Below the pieces are notes generated by a model. That model worked only from the letters and a program-made list of their open reading frames with translations. It did no database searches and was not told where the DNA came from. The translations under genes and the position numbers were made by a program. A stretch of 64,000 nt of DNA from NCBI GenBank assembly GCA_037126765.1, contig JBBCBC010000031.1, positions 7,387,638-7,451,637 on the forward strand, written 5' to 3'. How positions within the stretch are numbered: position 1 is the first letter of the stretch; every line of letters starts with the position of its first letter. This DNA comes from Stenogyne calaminthoides. Its lineage: Eukaryota > Streptophyta > Magnoliopsida > Lamiales > Lamiaceae. Positions 10,975 through 23,744 of the stretch are shown here, piece after piece.

Positions 10975-12756
10975 CGAGAGTCGAGATATATTCCGCTATC
11001 TCAGAGAAAGGCTTTCTTGGCGAGGGAAGAAGGAATCCAAAGCGGGCAAAGAGATTCTCATTAAATCGGCAGCTCAAGCAATCTCGACATATTGCATGTC
11101 ACATTCCTTTTGTCGTCGACCCTAATTGATGACCTGCACCAGATGATGAACTCCTTTTGGTGGGGCCACGGAATTACGGACCCTAAAAAGGGTATGAAAT
11201 GGGAGAAATGAGACTCATTATGCAAACACAAAAATGAGGGAGGTATGGGTTTTCGAAATTTGTATTTGTTTAATATCGCCATGTTAGGGAAGTTGGTCTG
11301 GAAATTTCAAACGGAGCCAGGCTCATTGGTTGCTCGAATTCTCAAAGCCAAATACTTTTCGGATAGGAATTCATTCGACGCCTCTTTGGGTAGCAATCCA
11401 AGTTATGTATGGAAGAGTATACATGCAGCGAAGGACCTAGTCCGGATGGGGTCAAGATGGAAGATTGGAGACGGTAATTCCGTACGTATATGGGGCGACC
11501 CATGGCTTGATAGTGATAACTCTTTTTATATCTCTATCTCGGTGGTGTCGGGTTTTGAAGATATGGTGGTAGGAGATATCTTTACTCCGGGCACTAGACA
11601 TTGGGACCTTGAAGTGGTTGCCGAGGCTTTCAATGCAGATGATAGAGCTCGCATATTGCATACTACCCATCCTCTCATGCTAACATGGAAAAAAATGTGT
11701 GGCATCATTCTCCTAATGGGGTTTATATAGTTATATCCGCTTACCATTTGGCTGGGCGTTTGGTAGCTGGAGTCCAATCCTATGCGGAATCCCCGTGGAA
11801 ATTCATTTGGCTAGTTCGAACTCCCCTTAAGGTCAGGAATTTTTACGACATGCTTTGTAAAGGTTGGCTTGCAGTTCGATCCAAGTTGCGTAAATGGTAT
11901 GCCACAATGAAAGTTACCTGTCAGCTTTGCAACCAAATGCCAGAGACAGTGTGACATTTATTTGTTGACTGTGTGCACGCTCGGAACTGTTGGATTGGGG
12001 TAATTTGTGGACAAAACTGGATGGGTTGTGTTACCAGGTGGAGGGAGCTACTGAACTTTTTCCATCACTATCACGATATCTATATCACAACGAGTTGGAA
12101 CGTGCGATGATGATAGTGTGGACGATTTGGCGAGCGAGAAATAATGTCGTTTGGAATGATAGCAGAGATACACCAAGTCGCCTGGTTTTTGCAGCCATGA
12201 CGACGTTGGTGGAATGGCAACAGGTCCAGGTATTAGTCAGGGAGCAGCACCGGGTTACCCGATGTCGGAAGTGGCACAGACTATACATGGGATTCACGAA
12301 AGTTAACGTGGACGCCACTTTTTTCGACGATACCTTGGAGATAGGTATATGTATGATCACTCATGATGACAACAGAGAGTTTATATGTTGTCGTTCGATG
12401 GTTAGGCCAGGTGTGATGAATGTGGATGAAGGTGAAGTATGGGGGGTAATGGAGGCTGGAACATGGGCTGTAAATTTGGGTTTTCGACGCGTCTTGGTGG
12501 AGTTCGACTCCCAGCGATATTGTCACAGTACTGAATGCTGCCACCAGGGCAGGGATTGTATTCTGTGATTATATCGAAGAAGGAAGATGGTTGTTCAAGG
12601 TCCAGAATCAGTACAAAGTTATCTGGTTTTGTCGAAATGCCAACTTATTGGCACATGTTATTGCTAGGACTAGTCGTGATTTTAATAGTCCTCATACTTG
12701 AGTAGAGCCTTCGACATTTGTGGATGGCATGTAAGTTCGTTTCTCGTCAAAAAAAA
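10975..12756 (+). mobile_element. 5'-truncated L1-type LINE with 9-bp target duplication
   Basis: The insertion is flanked by exact copies of atcttaaca (10966-10974 and 12757-12765) and ends in an A-rich tail after ttctcgtc, as for target-primed reverse transcription. Only the 3' part of ORF2 is present. It lies just outside the 3' LTR of the gypsy element, in the same AT-rich flank. Confidence 0.88.
10985..12702 (+). pseudogene. LINE ORF2 C-terminal half: RT end, zf-RVT, RNase H
   Basis: The frame 11245-11730 reads GFRNLYLFNIAMLGKLVWKF followed by RWKIGDGNSVRIWGDPWL, the region after the reverse transcriptase core in plant L1 elements. The frame 11685-11954 gives the zinc-binding zf-RVT segment (SPNGVYIVISAYHLA, then CQLCNQMPE). 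11990-12568 gives an RVT_3-type RNase H, starting KVNVDATFFDD and continuing with E and LVEFDS. The ending NANLLAHVIARTSRDFNS is readable near 12640-12690. At least three frame changes break it. The catalytic part of reverse transcriptase is missing because of the 5' truncation. Confidence 0.88.
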
Positions 12757-12949
12757 ATCTTAACATTTTTTAAAAGTGAGAAATTTTTAATTAAAAAAAT
12801 GATATTTTAATTGAAAATTGATTTATACTTTCTAAGTAAATTGTGATGCACATATTGACCTTAGATACCAACTTTGGTTTTTATCCAGTTTTTAAATTTA
12901 TATTTAATTTTCATTTGAGAATGTATTATACCTTATTATTAAACCTTTT

Positions 12950-13344
12950 TGTTGGGATTGTTGGAGCCTGAGTGAACGGGGAAGTCAGAGGACGGGAGGC
13001 GCTCGACCAAGCATTGTGGTCGAGCACATCTGCTCGATCAAGCACCTCGATTTCCAGAGCCGATCAGCGCCGAAAGCAGTAACGTGATCGAAGGAACCGC
13101 CGACCAAGGCCCGTGGTCGAGCCGGGCTCGCAATGGGATTAAAGGCTTCGCCCATATCTTTGTTTAAATACCTTGACTCATTGTATTTGCCTCTTTGTAC
13201 TAACACACGAAAAGAAAGTGAATCTCACTGGCTTGGTAAAGCCCCCCACGTAGTCATTCCCGATTTAACCGGGTAACCAAATTGTTTGTCTCTAAATTCG
13301 TAGTTCTATTATTTTCTCCATAATTGCTTGTTTAATTCCCAACA
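12950..13344 (+). repeat. 5' LTR of copia C1
   Basis: 395 bp, TG to CA. It shares with 17212-17538 the block atctttgtttaaatacc, the block ctctaaattc and the terminal ttcccaaca. The 3' copy is shorter because of internal deletions. Confidence 0.92.
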
Positions 13345-13345
13345 A

Positions 13346-13362
13346 CTAGTATCAAGAGCATC
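13346..13362 (+). other. Primer binding site of C1 (initiator tRNA-Met type)
   Basis: Immediately after the 5' LTR the sequence ctagtatcaagagcatc resembles the usual TGGTATCAGAGC copia primer site, with two changes. Confidence 0.75.
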
Positions 13363-13419
13363 GGGTTAAAGGGAACTGTGGAAAGCAATTATGAAAGGCT
13401 GAAGGAAAATTGCCTGTTG

Positions 13420-14110
13420 AGAAGTTTGATGGAACGGATTTTGGATTCTGAAAGTTGCAGATCGAGGATTACTTGTACGGTAAAGATCTGTATCAACCTT
13501 TAAGCTCTAAACCTGAAGGTATGAAGGACGACGAGTGGAAGTTGCTGGATAGAAAGGCGATGAGTGTGGTTCGTTTGTCGTTATCCAGGAACGTCGCCCT
13601 ACATACGGTGAAAGCAAAAACCACAAAGGAGATGCTTGAGATTTTGACGGAGATGTATGAAAAACCGTCTGCAACGAGCAAGGTTCATCTGATGCGGAGG
13701 TTATTCAACCTGAGGATGGCGGAGGATATTGTGGTAGCCAACCATCTCAACGAGTTCAATATGATCATAGCCCAATTGAGTTCGGTTAAGATTGATTTTA
13801 ATGACGAGATTCAAGCCCTAATTTCATTGTTTCTTTACCGAGAGTTGGAGGGGCGGAAGATTTTAGTGCTTCAAAGAAAAAAAGTCATGAGGTGAGAGAT
13901 CTAATCATGAGCGAAGAAATTCGCAGAAGGAGTTAGGTGTGGCCATCTACTTTGAGTTGAGGCAAATAATCCAGGGAAGCCAAATCGGGGTAGATCAAAG
14001 TCAGATAAGCCCAAGAAGGATAAGAGTAAAGTTGATGTTATAAATGTCATTTTGGTCATTACAAAAGTGAGTGCAAGGCACAAAGGAATGAACCAAAGAA
14101 GAATAACAAC
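13420..14110 (+). pseudogene. C1 gag (UBN2-type) with zinc knuckle
   Basis: The frame 13455-13895 encodes QIEDYLYGKDLYQPL and AMSVVRLSLSRNVAL, typical of the copia gag UBN2 domain. A CCHC knuckle (C-x2-C-x4-H-x4-C, CYKCHFGHYKSEC) lies at 14036-14074 in a shifted frame. Gag packages the RNA into virus-like particles in the cytoplasm. A stop near 13893 and a frame change before the knuckle inactivate it. Confidence 0.85.
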
Positions 14111-14159
14111 TCAACCAACGCTGCCTTGATGAGGACTGATTGATTACGAGTGTAAGGAA

Positions 14160-15540
14160 ATCCATTGGACCCGTGGATGTTAGATTCGAGTATCGTTTCA
14201 TTAGATGCAAAGAATGCCGCCATAATGGAAAAAATACACTTCCCGAACTTTGGGAAGGTTTATCTAGTGATGATGAGCCTTGAAATCAAAGGGAAGGGGA
14301 ATGTTGGATTAAGACACCAAATGGACCGTGGTTACAATTGAAAGATGTGAGACGTATTCTGGTTTAAAGAGGAATTTGATTTCGGTTGGGCAACTTGATG
14401 ACAAGGGCTACAAGGTGACCTTTGGGTGTAACTCGTGGAAGATATCCAAAGGTGTCATGGTAGTGGCACGGGAAATAAAGAGGGACGTTGTATATACATA
14501 AACAAAGGATAGCATTGCTCTTGCAAGTGAAAAAGGGAATGCAAATTTGTGGCATTGTCGCTAGGCCAATGAGTGAAAAAGGGGATGAAAGTTATGTGCT
14601 CGAAGGGTAAACCGCCGGACCTCAAGACGTTGACATTGGTTTGTGTGAGGATCAAGGTTTTTTTTTCGAGGCAAGGCTTTGAAGAAGCGTGTTTGGAGTT
14701 AGTTCACAGTGATTTGTAGGGTCCAGTACAAGTGACATCCCTTGGTGGAGCATCATATTACATGACTTTCATTGACGACTCTACGAGGAAGATATGGGTT
14801 TATTTCTTGAAAAATAAGTTTGATGTCTTTAATGCTTTCAGGAAATGGAAGGCTCTTGTAGAAACTGAAACGGGTCTCAAGGTGAAGTGTTTGAGATCCG
14901 ATAATGGTGGAGAGTACGAGCTCCGTGAGTTCAAAGGATTCTGTGAGGCGAATGGAATCCGAATGGAGAAAACCGTGAGAGGAACCCCCATAGCAGAATG
15001 ACGTGGCAGAGCGTATGAACAGGATCCTATGTGAACGTGCTAGAAGCATGAGATTGAAGTGTGGGTTGCCAAAGACGTTTTGGGCAGAGGCAGTTAACAC
15101 GACAACTTACTTGATAAACAGAGGACCCTCAACTCCTTTGGAAAATGGCATACCGTTAGGCCCGGCCGGGAAAGGAGGTAAATCATCTTTTCTTCGAGTA
15201 TTTGGGTGTGTTGCATATGTTCATGTTGATTCTATGAGTAGAAGTAAGTTGGATGCAAAATTTGTTAAGTGTACGTTTGTTGGATATGACGGTGATGAAT
15301 TTGGCTATCGATTTTGGGATGAGGAAAACCGAAAGGTGATTCGTAGTCGAAATGTCATATTTAATGAACAGGTGATGTACAAAGACAGGTTGGGGAAATC
15401 CAAAGAAGGTTGTTCTGAGTCTCAGGTTGTGGAGTTAGACATTTCGAACTCGGGTTGGAGTAAAGGGGTTCTAGATGATCAGGTGATTGTTGAGGAAGAA
15501 CCAAGTACACCACCACCAACAATTCCGCTGCGGAGATCCA
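14160..15540 (+). pseudogene. C1 protease to integrase region
   Basis: A retropepsin motif remnant (WMLDSS, from the usual D-S-G) is near 14172. GLKRNLISVGQLDDKGYKV follows at about 14360-14415 and the pre-integrase zinc region near 14550. The integrase core is in 14732-15001 (FIDDSTRKIWVY with catalytic Asp, RSDNGGEY with the second Asp) and 15003-15950 (start of the segment with AERMNRILCERAR holding the Glu). A TGA at 14999-15001 separates the two integrase halves. The end of integrase is followed by a proline-rich linker and RRSTRDRRSPDRY, usual before reverse transcriptase. Confidence 0.88.
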
Positions 15541-15589
15541 CGAGGGATCGAAGATCTCCTGATAGGTATTCACCCTCCCTCCGTTATCT

Positions 15590-17120
15590 ATTGTTAATCG
15601 ATGGTGGTGAACTTGCAACACGTAGTGAAATAGTGGACAAGTGGAAACTTGCAATGGATGATGAGATGAATTCATTGATGACCAACGGAACTTGGGAGCT
15701 TGTTGAGCTTCCTAAGGGCAAGAAAGTACTGCATAACAAGTGGGTTTACAGAATAAAAGAGGAGGCTGATGGAAGCAAACGCTACAAGGCAAGATTGGTT
15801 GTGAAGGGGTTTCAGCAGAAACGTGGTATTGACTATACTGATGTTTTTACTCCAGGTGAAGCTAACTACCATTCGATTGGTTCCGAGTTCAGTGGGCAAA
15901 AATTTGGTGTTAGAACAGATGGATTTAAAAACCGCCTTTCTTCATGGTGATTTAGATGAGGACATCTACATGAAGCAAACCTGAGGGATACTTGTCTAAG
16001 GGGAGTAGTGAGTTAGTTTGCAAGTTGAAGAAGAGCTTGTATGGTCTCAAAACAAGCTCCATTACAAATTACAAGAAGTTTGATGGGTTCATGCACGAGA
16101 TTAAGATCAATAGGTGTGAGGGTCGACCATTGTTGTTACTTCAAGAGGTATGATGATGGTTATATCATTTTGCTATTATATGTTGATGACATGTTGATAA
16201 GGTCTCTAGTGCTTTCTGGAGGTGAGCAAGTTGAAGGAAAAATTGTCCGAAAGGTTTGCTATGAAGGACCTTGGAGAGGCCAAGCAAATTTTGGGTATCT
16301 TGAATCGATCGTGACAAGGTGGCGGAAAAGTTGTATCTTTCACAGTAATACATAAAGAAAAGTCTTGGAGATATTTAGTATGGAAGATGCAAAGTTAGTT
16401 CGGTCCCGTTGGGAAGTCGAATCCAACAAGGACTCACCTAGTAATGAAGAGGAGCGACCTCCATGCAAAACACTCCGTATGCTTGAAAGAATTGGAAGTT
16501 TGATGTATGCAATGGTGTGTACAAGACCGATTACACACAAGCGGTGGGAGTTGTTAGCGGTTTATGGGCAATCCGTAAGAAGATTGGGAGGCAATGAAGT
16601 GGATCCTTAGATACTTGAGAGGTACTCTTGAACAAGCTTTGTGCTTTGAGGGCAAAAGCGTTGGGTTGGCGTAGGATATGTTGATGCAGATTGCATCAAA
16701 TGATCTCGACAAAAGGAGGAGCACTTCTGAGGTATGTGTTTACTTTTGGTGGTACAACAATATCTTGGGCTTCTAAGTTGCAAAAGATCGTGAGCTCAAA
16801 CTAATTGCAGCAAAAGCACGCTAAATATCATCGAGGCTAGTAAAGAAATGGTTTGGTTCGTAATCTGCCGTGTGAGTTGGGGAAGGAGCAAAATGATAGT
16901 ATTACAGATAGTGACGCCGGTGCTATTCACTTGGCGAAGAATTCGACTTTTCACTCTAGGATCTAAGCACATCGAAAGTTGAGGTATCATTATATTCGTT
17001 ACCTCATTGAGAACAAGAGCTTACAACCCGATGAAGATCCGGAAGTGAGAATCCTGCCGACATGTTGACTAAGGTTGTGACCTTAGAGAAGTTGAAGTTA
17101 TGCATGACTTCAACCGGCCT
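15590..17120 (+). pseudogene. C1 reverse transcriptase and RNase H
   Basis: Reverse transcriptase begins at WKLAMDDEMNSLMTNGTWEL and continues NKWVYRIKEEADGSKRYKAR in the frame ending at 15950. After DVFTP a frameshift moves to a frame with KTAFLHGDLDEDIYM. The catalytic YVDD is at 16179-16190. RNase H pieces include VCTRPITH (about 16515, from the usual TRPDI), FGGTTISWASKLQKIV (about 16746-16793) and ADMLTKVVTLEKLKL (about 17058-17102). Stops and shifts occur between all of these. Confidence 0.87.
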
Positions 17121-17173
17121 TTGAAATCGAGCATAAGGCCCTAAGGCTTATTACTACTAATAGAGAAACCGTT

Positions 17174-17211
17174 GGAACAGGGGGAGACAAGTTATTGGAG
17201 TGGGTCTCTTT
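17174..17211 (+). other. Polypurine-rich tract upstream of C1 3' LTR
   Basis: ggaacagggggagacaag, then ggagtggg, lie just before the 3' LTR, where the plus-strand primer of copia elements is expected. The exact primer cannot be fixed. Confidence 0.5.
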
Positions 17212-17538
17212 TGTTGGGATTGTTGGAGCTGAAAATAACACACGGAAAATAGTGAATCTCCGATCGAGCACCTCGATTTCAGTAGTCGATTAGGCGCCGG
17301 CGTCGTGATTCAGCTCGACCAAGGCCCGTGGTCGATTTAACCGCAAATTAGGGCCATATCTTTGTTTAAATACCTTGACTCATTGTATTTGCCTCTTTTG
17401 TATGCGAAAATAACAAAAAAATAGTGAATCTCCGGCTTGGTAGTGCCCCCTGCTCATTCCCGATTTTTCCATAAATTATTTGTCTCTAAATTCCTAGTTC
17501 TATTATTTTCTCCATAATTGCTTGTTTACTTCCCAACA
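17212..17538 (+). repeat. 3' LTR of copia C1
   Basis: 327 bp, TG to CA, followed directly by the duplicated ctttt. It lacks several pieces present in the 5' LTR. Confidence 0.92.
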
Positions 17539-17699
17539 CTTTTATCACTTTTCACTTTAAATACCATCACTTAATATTTTTTTCGATTAATATGAGGGGC
17601 TGGCGAGAATATTTACTAGGAGACAATAATTAAAAATGTAAAACTTCTCAAAAAATGAATTTCTTTTAAATGTAAAAAGGTGAAATTATATACACTTAG

Positions 17700-17994
17700 T
17701 GAAAGAATTTAAACTCATCTAAAAGAATTACAGAGAGTTGTTGTAAAATTAAATTATATTATTTTTTCTAACATCTCTCCGTCGCGTACTAAATTTTCTT
17801 GTTTCATCATTAAGAGAAGACTTATCAATAAAAAATTTAATATGGATGAAGTTGCTTTCAACGAGATTCAAACTCAAGATATGTGTGTCACCCAAAAGCT
17901 CTAATACAATGAAGTGTTTCCTCTCATTTAAAAGTTAAAACGTATAAAGTAGTGTAAAATTAATTTTTTTATATTACTTTCTCTAATTTTTTTT
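17700..17994 (-). mobile_element. TRIM-like miniature LTR element (TRIM-A)
   Basis: On the minus strand two related repeats of about 74-85 bp (17994-17910 and 17773-17700) share the start TTAGA(A/G)AAA(A/G)TAATATAA, a central AATTTTACA block, and the end TTTCA/CTTCA. Directly after the upstream copy is TGTATTAGAGC, a degenerate tRNA-Met primer site. Before the downstream copy is the purine tract CGACGGAGAGA. The flanks cttag (17695-17699) and tttag (about 17995-17999) are a probable 5-bp duplication with one change. The internal part has no coding capacity and holds a tRNA-like GAGTTTGAATCTC segment. Confidence 0.65.
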
Positions 17995-18899
17995 TTTAGC
18001 GCAATTTTATCTAACACTTGGGTAATAAATTTATTTAGTGACGAAAGAAAGTTTGGGCCGTATTTGTTGTGTTACCTCTGTAGGTGGGCCGCTGCCCTGC
18101 ATTTGTGAGGTCAAAATTTGGTGTAAATAAGAAACGGGCTCATTCCAGGAGACGGTCTTACAGAAAATTCGATTTCACATAAGATATTAAAAAAAAAAAT
18201 CATATTTTCATTTGTTCCAAAATATAGTCAATTTTTATTAGAGGTGTCAAATTAGTTAAAATGCCTTTATTTAATTTTTAAAAATACAATCTTTTTATTT
18301 TACAATAATTATTTCTTAACTCAGAAAATAAAAGCATACCGAAAGTTTATAAGTAAAAGTCCAAACTTCAAGCACAATTAACAATATTTTATTGATCACG
18401 GTAAATTTAAAGTAAAGGGTGAACATGTTTCACATCAGAATTTGTAAAAATGATTAAGGAGTATGACTTATATTATTAAAGAGTATTAATTGTGATAACC
18501 GAAAGATAATGCATTTTTATTATATAGATGTTACTCATAACATTGAAGGGTGTGACTCATATTACAACATGATATTAATAATGAAACTAAAAAATATGAC
18601 TTATATTATAAAAGAATATTAATCGTGATAATTAAAAAATCATGCACTATAAATGTGGAACTAGTTTTTTGAGGAACAAGTTTCACAAAAGACCTACTCA
18701 AAACTTAAATATGATTATTTTGGTGTGGAGTGGGAAGCCTTGTGTGTGTGTATATACTTGACAATGATAAAATTGAAAATGTTGACATATGAAATTGACA
18801 ACAAAGTTATTTTCCTTTTTCAAAAAAAAAAAAAAAATCGAGCTCAATTTCAATGCATAGTATATCAATTTTTTTTTTAAAAAAAAATTCATAAACTCT

Positions 18900-19075
18900 C
18901 CAATAAAACTTGTTCATAGAATGCAATTTATACAATTATACTAAAAAATTGATACCACTATTCTTATAAATTAATACTTGTAGCAATTAATGTTATGACT
19001 TCAATTTATAAGTATATAATGGTATTAATTTATGGGTACGGTGGCAGTAATTTTTATATTTTATTTTTTGTGAAA
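18900..19075 (+). repeat. Palindromic AT-rich repeat family, copy 1
   Basis: Starts with aaaacttgttcatag and contains actattcttataaattaata. It is related to copies at 29096-29295 and 34742-34965. No clear terminal duplication was found. Confidence 0.4.
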
Positions 19076-22000
19076 CCACTAATAATGTTTAAAAAGCACA
19101 CAAAATACAATATATCAATTGCATACAATTGGTTTACATAAGCCTTTCCTTGTTTTTCACAAGCTATTATGCAATAAAATAATAAAATAGAATTTCTAAT
19201 ATGGCTCTTTTATGATTTGTGTTTTTAAAATCCACCCATCTTATATTACATGGTTCGTACACAAAATTAATATACAATTATGTATCTAGATGAATTTATG
19301 GTATAGTATATTGTATTATAAACTCCCAAAATGCCTGTCAAAAAAATTTACAAAAAAATTAAAAAAACCCAAATATGTTTCTGCCACGTAGACCATACCC
19401 ATAATTAGAAGTTACAATAGTATTTTCTTGGTAATGCATGGCGACATCGAAAGGGCCCGCAGCTATCAAATGAAATTCAGAATCATGTTTAATTATTTTT
19501 AAATCATTATAAGGGTTGTAACTAAAGAAAACTGAAAAGACAACCCGTTGCATGTCACAATCGACAAATCTAAAGGTTGCGTGCTTTAATTTTTCTAATA
19601 TTTAATGTCACCTACTAAAAAGCATATTCCAATTATTTAACTTACTAATGAATTAAATTAATCAATTAAATAACTTCATGTGAATATTGTAATTTGTAGT
19701 GTCCTATTCAGCTACTCTTGAAGCAATTATTCGATGGACACTTAATTATATTTTGTTTCTCTAGTTAAATTAATTTGACTATATCAATAAAGCATCAAAA
19801 GGGAAGTTATATTTATTGACCAAAAAGTCTATATATAATAATATATGCCCTGCACGTTAAATCATTGAATTTATTTTTTGAGTCCATCAAAGTCATCACC
19901 ACGACATTTCCACATAAGTTGATAAAAGACAATTATGAACAATATATTGACCAAAAATCAACAAACGTACATTTCCTCACAAAAACTAGGTAGAACCATA
20001 GAAGAATATCGTCGTATCACTCAAATCTCAGTTATTCATTGAACGTGACATTGGTTGGAGCTATTAATTAGTAAGAAATAGAATGGAATGGAATGGAATA
20101 ATAAAAGATGATTGATTTTTATCAAACAAATGAATGTTTATAAATCAACTTCAAGTATAGGGGTGTTCCAACTCATTTAGATAATTTAAAACGATATTAC
20201 AATTTAATCACCAAACCAATTCGACTCCCATTCAGCAAAAAGTTTCACTTAAGACACGACCATGGGTTAGAAAACCAATCCGAAATAGATTGATTTTCCA
20301 ATGTTTTCCTTTTCGTCGAGATCACGTCCTTGCTTAATTTGATAACATTAAATTTATAAATTATAATTTAAAATTTTTAAGAAGAGTATATTTTTAATGT
20401 ATCGTAGAGAATATTAAAAGATAATAGATATAGAGTATTTGAACAGTTGGACCGACAATCATTGTCCAGTTCGATTTCGCCGCGATCCGAATATAAAAAC
20501 AATGGTAAGATCGTTTTTCATTATCACAAAAGTAAATCTTTATATATAAAAGTAGAAGTAAGGAGAGAGAAAAAATGATATTTATTGAAACAAGTAAAGT
20601 CTATTTAATATATGGTGCAATAGTGAGTCTTACTCTCCATTAAAGAGAATGGTTTAAGTTTACCAATTTAATATTTATTTTTTATTTTGCACTACTAATT
20701 TCATATTTCAATAATAATTTTATTTTAAATTTATTTTTAACACACTACCTAGCAAGTTAATTGTCTTTTAAAGATTTTAAAATTCACATATATTTTACAT
20801 ATATAAAAAAAAAAAATTACATCTAAAATATTTATTTTATTATATTTAAAGTGTTTATTTATTTTAATTGTATAAGTTGAATCTAAATAATTTTGTTTTA
20901 GATTATATAAGTTTTTTGTTGAATTTTAGTACTATCATTTTATACATTTAGTATTTATGGTGAATTTAGTATATAATTAAAAGTCATATGATTAATTAAA
21001 TAATCATCACCATATATATATATATATATAATTTCTATATATTACTGAAAATTAGTAGTGAAAGAATTTAATATAGATTAATGAGTATGTAAATAAAAAA
21101 AATTAATTTTAACTTTTATTACAATTCATCTTATTACAACATATAAAAATCAATAATATTCAAATTCGCGCATCGCACAGGAGAATTACTAATATAAGAA
21201 TAAAATTAAAATACGACATTTAATTCTTTTATTAATGCAAAATTACAATTATTTTACAACAAACACTCTTCTCTTAAAATAACAAATAAAATGAGAAGAG
21301 AGTACTAATCTCAAAGGCGAATGACCCCCAATTTATATGGTGGCTTTATTTCAAATCTCTGTATTTTTGTGAAAAGTTATTTATAAAATATAATATTATT
21401 ATTAGTTTTTTAATTTTTTAATTTCAATCATTCATTGTTTAATTTTAATGTTTATCTTTCATTTATCACTTATATATTAATTATGAATCATCCCTTATTT
21501 ATTTGGTTGTTAAATTTAAAATATTTCATCTTCAAACCATATATATTAATTTATATTAAATACATACTCCATAATTTATAAATTTATACTCCCTCTTATT
21601 CTTTTTAAATATCACTAGCATGTAATCCGACATACTACGTCTGCAAGAGATTGAAAATAATTTTTATTTTATTCAATTTTAAATTAAATACTTCAAGTAT
21701 TTAATTATTTTGATTAATTCAATTATAGATGTAATTTTTTTCTAATATTATATATGCATATTTTCATTCATTTCTTATTCTAAATTACTCACTCCCATTC
21801 TTCTTAATGTATTTTAGAATATTTATATAATAAATATCGTTCTGATATTTTCTTCGCTCATTATATCATATATACCCATAATAATTAATTTTCATTTATC
21901 ATTTAAATTTTCTTATGCCAACATTAACCTTAATTTTTTATAATTAAATATTTATAACAATAAATATTGACTGAAAAAAATTATTCACACAATATATTTA

Positions 22001-22268
22001 TTAAAAAATTAAAAATTTTAATAACCATGAAAAATAATCATTAGGGGTATGTATAAGATAATAATGTATGACATCTAATTTTAATGAGAATAAGTAATTT
22101 AGATTAAGAAATTAATGAAAATATACATAAATAATATAAAAATATAAAAATTATACATGTAATTAAATTAAATATTTAAATATTTTAGTTAAAATTAATA
22201 AAAAAATTATTTTAAATCCCGCGTAATACAGAGTTACGTGCTAGTTAATAATTATAATTCTAAACTTC

Positions 22269-22288
22269 TAATAATAATAATAATAATA
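22269..22288. repeat. (TAA)n microsatellite
   Basis: Six to seven consecutive taa units. Confidence 0.9.
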
Positions 22289-22462
22289 GACAAGATCTTG
22301 TACGCATCAGAGCTCCGTGCAATTATATATAATGATAAGAGTAATACATCTATGAACCAGGTCAATAAACTATATAACTATTATACATACAAATTATCAC
22401 TATTAGTATTATGCATAACAATGATAGATCTTGAACGCACCAGAGCTTCGTGCAATTATATA

Positions 22463-22792
22463 CTCTCTCCGTCCTTATTTTGATTATCCATGTACTATAG
22501 ATTTGGAATTTAAGAAAAGTGAGAAATAATAATATTAAATGATGTATTGTGAGTTTGGTGGAGGGGTGTGAATGTCAATTCAACTTTAAAAAAAAGTGTT
22601 GTTTATTAGTATTAAATGATGTAAAGTGGATTTAGTGTGTGTAGTATAGTGACATGCAATGTAAACAAGTTTTGCTTGTAAGAGATATTGTTTTGTAAAG
22701 AAAGTTACTTTATTCTCTTTTTAAGAAATAAATAATTTAAATTAGGACATCTATTTATAGAAAGTGACCAATCTAAATTAGGACGGATGAAG
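22463..22792. mobile_element. Mariner/Stowaway-like MITE, copy 1
   Basis: The terminal inverted repeats ctctctccgtcct and aggacggatgaag are flanked by TA on both sides. The 330-bp interior is non-coding and contains aataatattaaatgatgta and a gtttggtggag block also seen in the copy at 30195. This CTCCGTCC end is typical of plant Tc1/mariner-derived elements. Confidence 0.8.
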
Positions 22793-23293
22793 TATACTTT
22801 AAAATTATACTCATGTGAACTAGGTCTACAATAAACTCCATCACTGTTATATAAAAAATTATCATTATTAATATTATAATATATAATAGTGATAGATTTT
22901 ATTTATAATATTAATAGTTTTTTTATATGATAGTAATATTAAAAATTAGAGTTAATTGTGAACTCAATTTCACAAGTTTTTAGAATTGATTATCGAATTC
23001 TAATAATAATGCATCATGCATGATGCATGGAGTCGAAACTAAAAAGAAAAAATGATTTTGCACCAAAAGTCGCAATCAAGTCTATTTCTGTCCGATGTGT
23101 AATCGTGTATATGCCACCGCGCTTTTGGTGTCAACTTCAATTAGAGTGTTTTTCCGTCCGATGTGCATTTTTGGACTTTACGCGCTCTCTATAATTTGGT
23201 AACTGCAATGCAGCGTGATTCCCAAATACTCGGTTTATTGTTTTTATATGATTAATTTCACAATCTACTTAATTTACATTTAGTACTTGTATC

Positions 23294-23744
23294 TAGGGGT
23301 GAGCATTCGGTAAAAAAAAAAACAGAATCGAACCGAACCGAACCAAATTAACCGAATCGAATTAACCGAATTTTACACCATAATACACCGAAACCGAACC
23401 ATTTAAGCCTAAAACCGATTGAAACCGAATCAATTTTTTTTTTTCGGTTTCGCTTAAAACCTAAAAACCAAAATTTTAACATTATTGAATTAAGTCATTT
23501 AATAACACAAAAATTCGAATATATATAATTATATATATATATATATTATAATATATATATATATATTAAGTAAATATTTCGGTTCGGTTCGATATATTTA
23601 CCGAAAAAACCGAACCGAAATCGAACACCAATTTTTTTAAAATGCAAAACCAATCCCGAACCGAAAATCAATTTAACCGAATCGAATTTATATTTTCGTT
23701 CGGTTTTCGATTTTTCGGTTTTTACCATATTCTGCTCACCCCTA
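23294..23744. mobile_element. Non-autonomous hAT element (451 bp)
   Basis: Perfect 12-bp terminal inverted repeats, taggggtgagca and tgctcaccccta. The flanking 8-mers cttgtatc and cttgtatg match at 7 of 8. Both halves are filled with repeated accgaaccgaa motifs in inverted orientation, the usual subterminal repeats where hAT transposase binds, around an (AT)n core at about 23520-23570. Confidence 0.82.

Larger units (their letters stand above)
12950..17538 (+). mobile_element. Ty1/copia retrotransposon C1 (Tork-like), full length, inactive
   Basis: Two LTRs start TGTTGGGATTGTTGGAG and end TTCCCAACA. The element is flanked by the exact 5-bp duplication ctttt (12945-12949 and 17539-17543). Domain order gag, protease, integrase, reverse transcriptase, RNase H is that of copia elements. 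The integrase and reverse transcriptase wording (GGASYYMTFIDDSTRKIWVY) is close to the Tnt1/Tork group. Several frameshifts and stops interrupt the polyprotein. Confidence 0.93.
18000..22460. other. AT-rich non-coding DNA
   Basis: No exon chain or domain could be read in any frame, and open frames are all under 70 codons. It contains poly-A/T runs, an (AT) run at about 21015-21030 and a ggaat run near 20083-20097. One copy of a palindromic repeat family is at 18900-19075. Decayed transposon fragments are likely but not assignable. Confidence 0.6.

Noticed and set aside
23520..23570. (AT)n run as a promoter or origin
   Set aside because: It is the centre of a 451-bp hAT element with terminal repeats and a target duplication; nothing supports another role.
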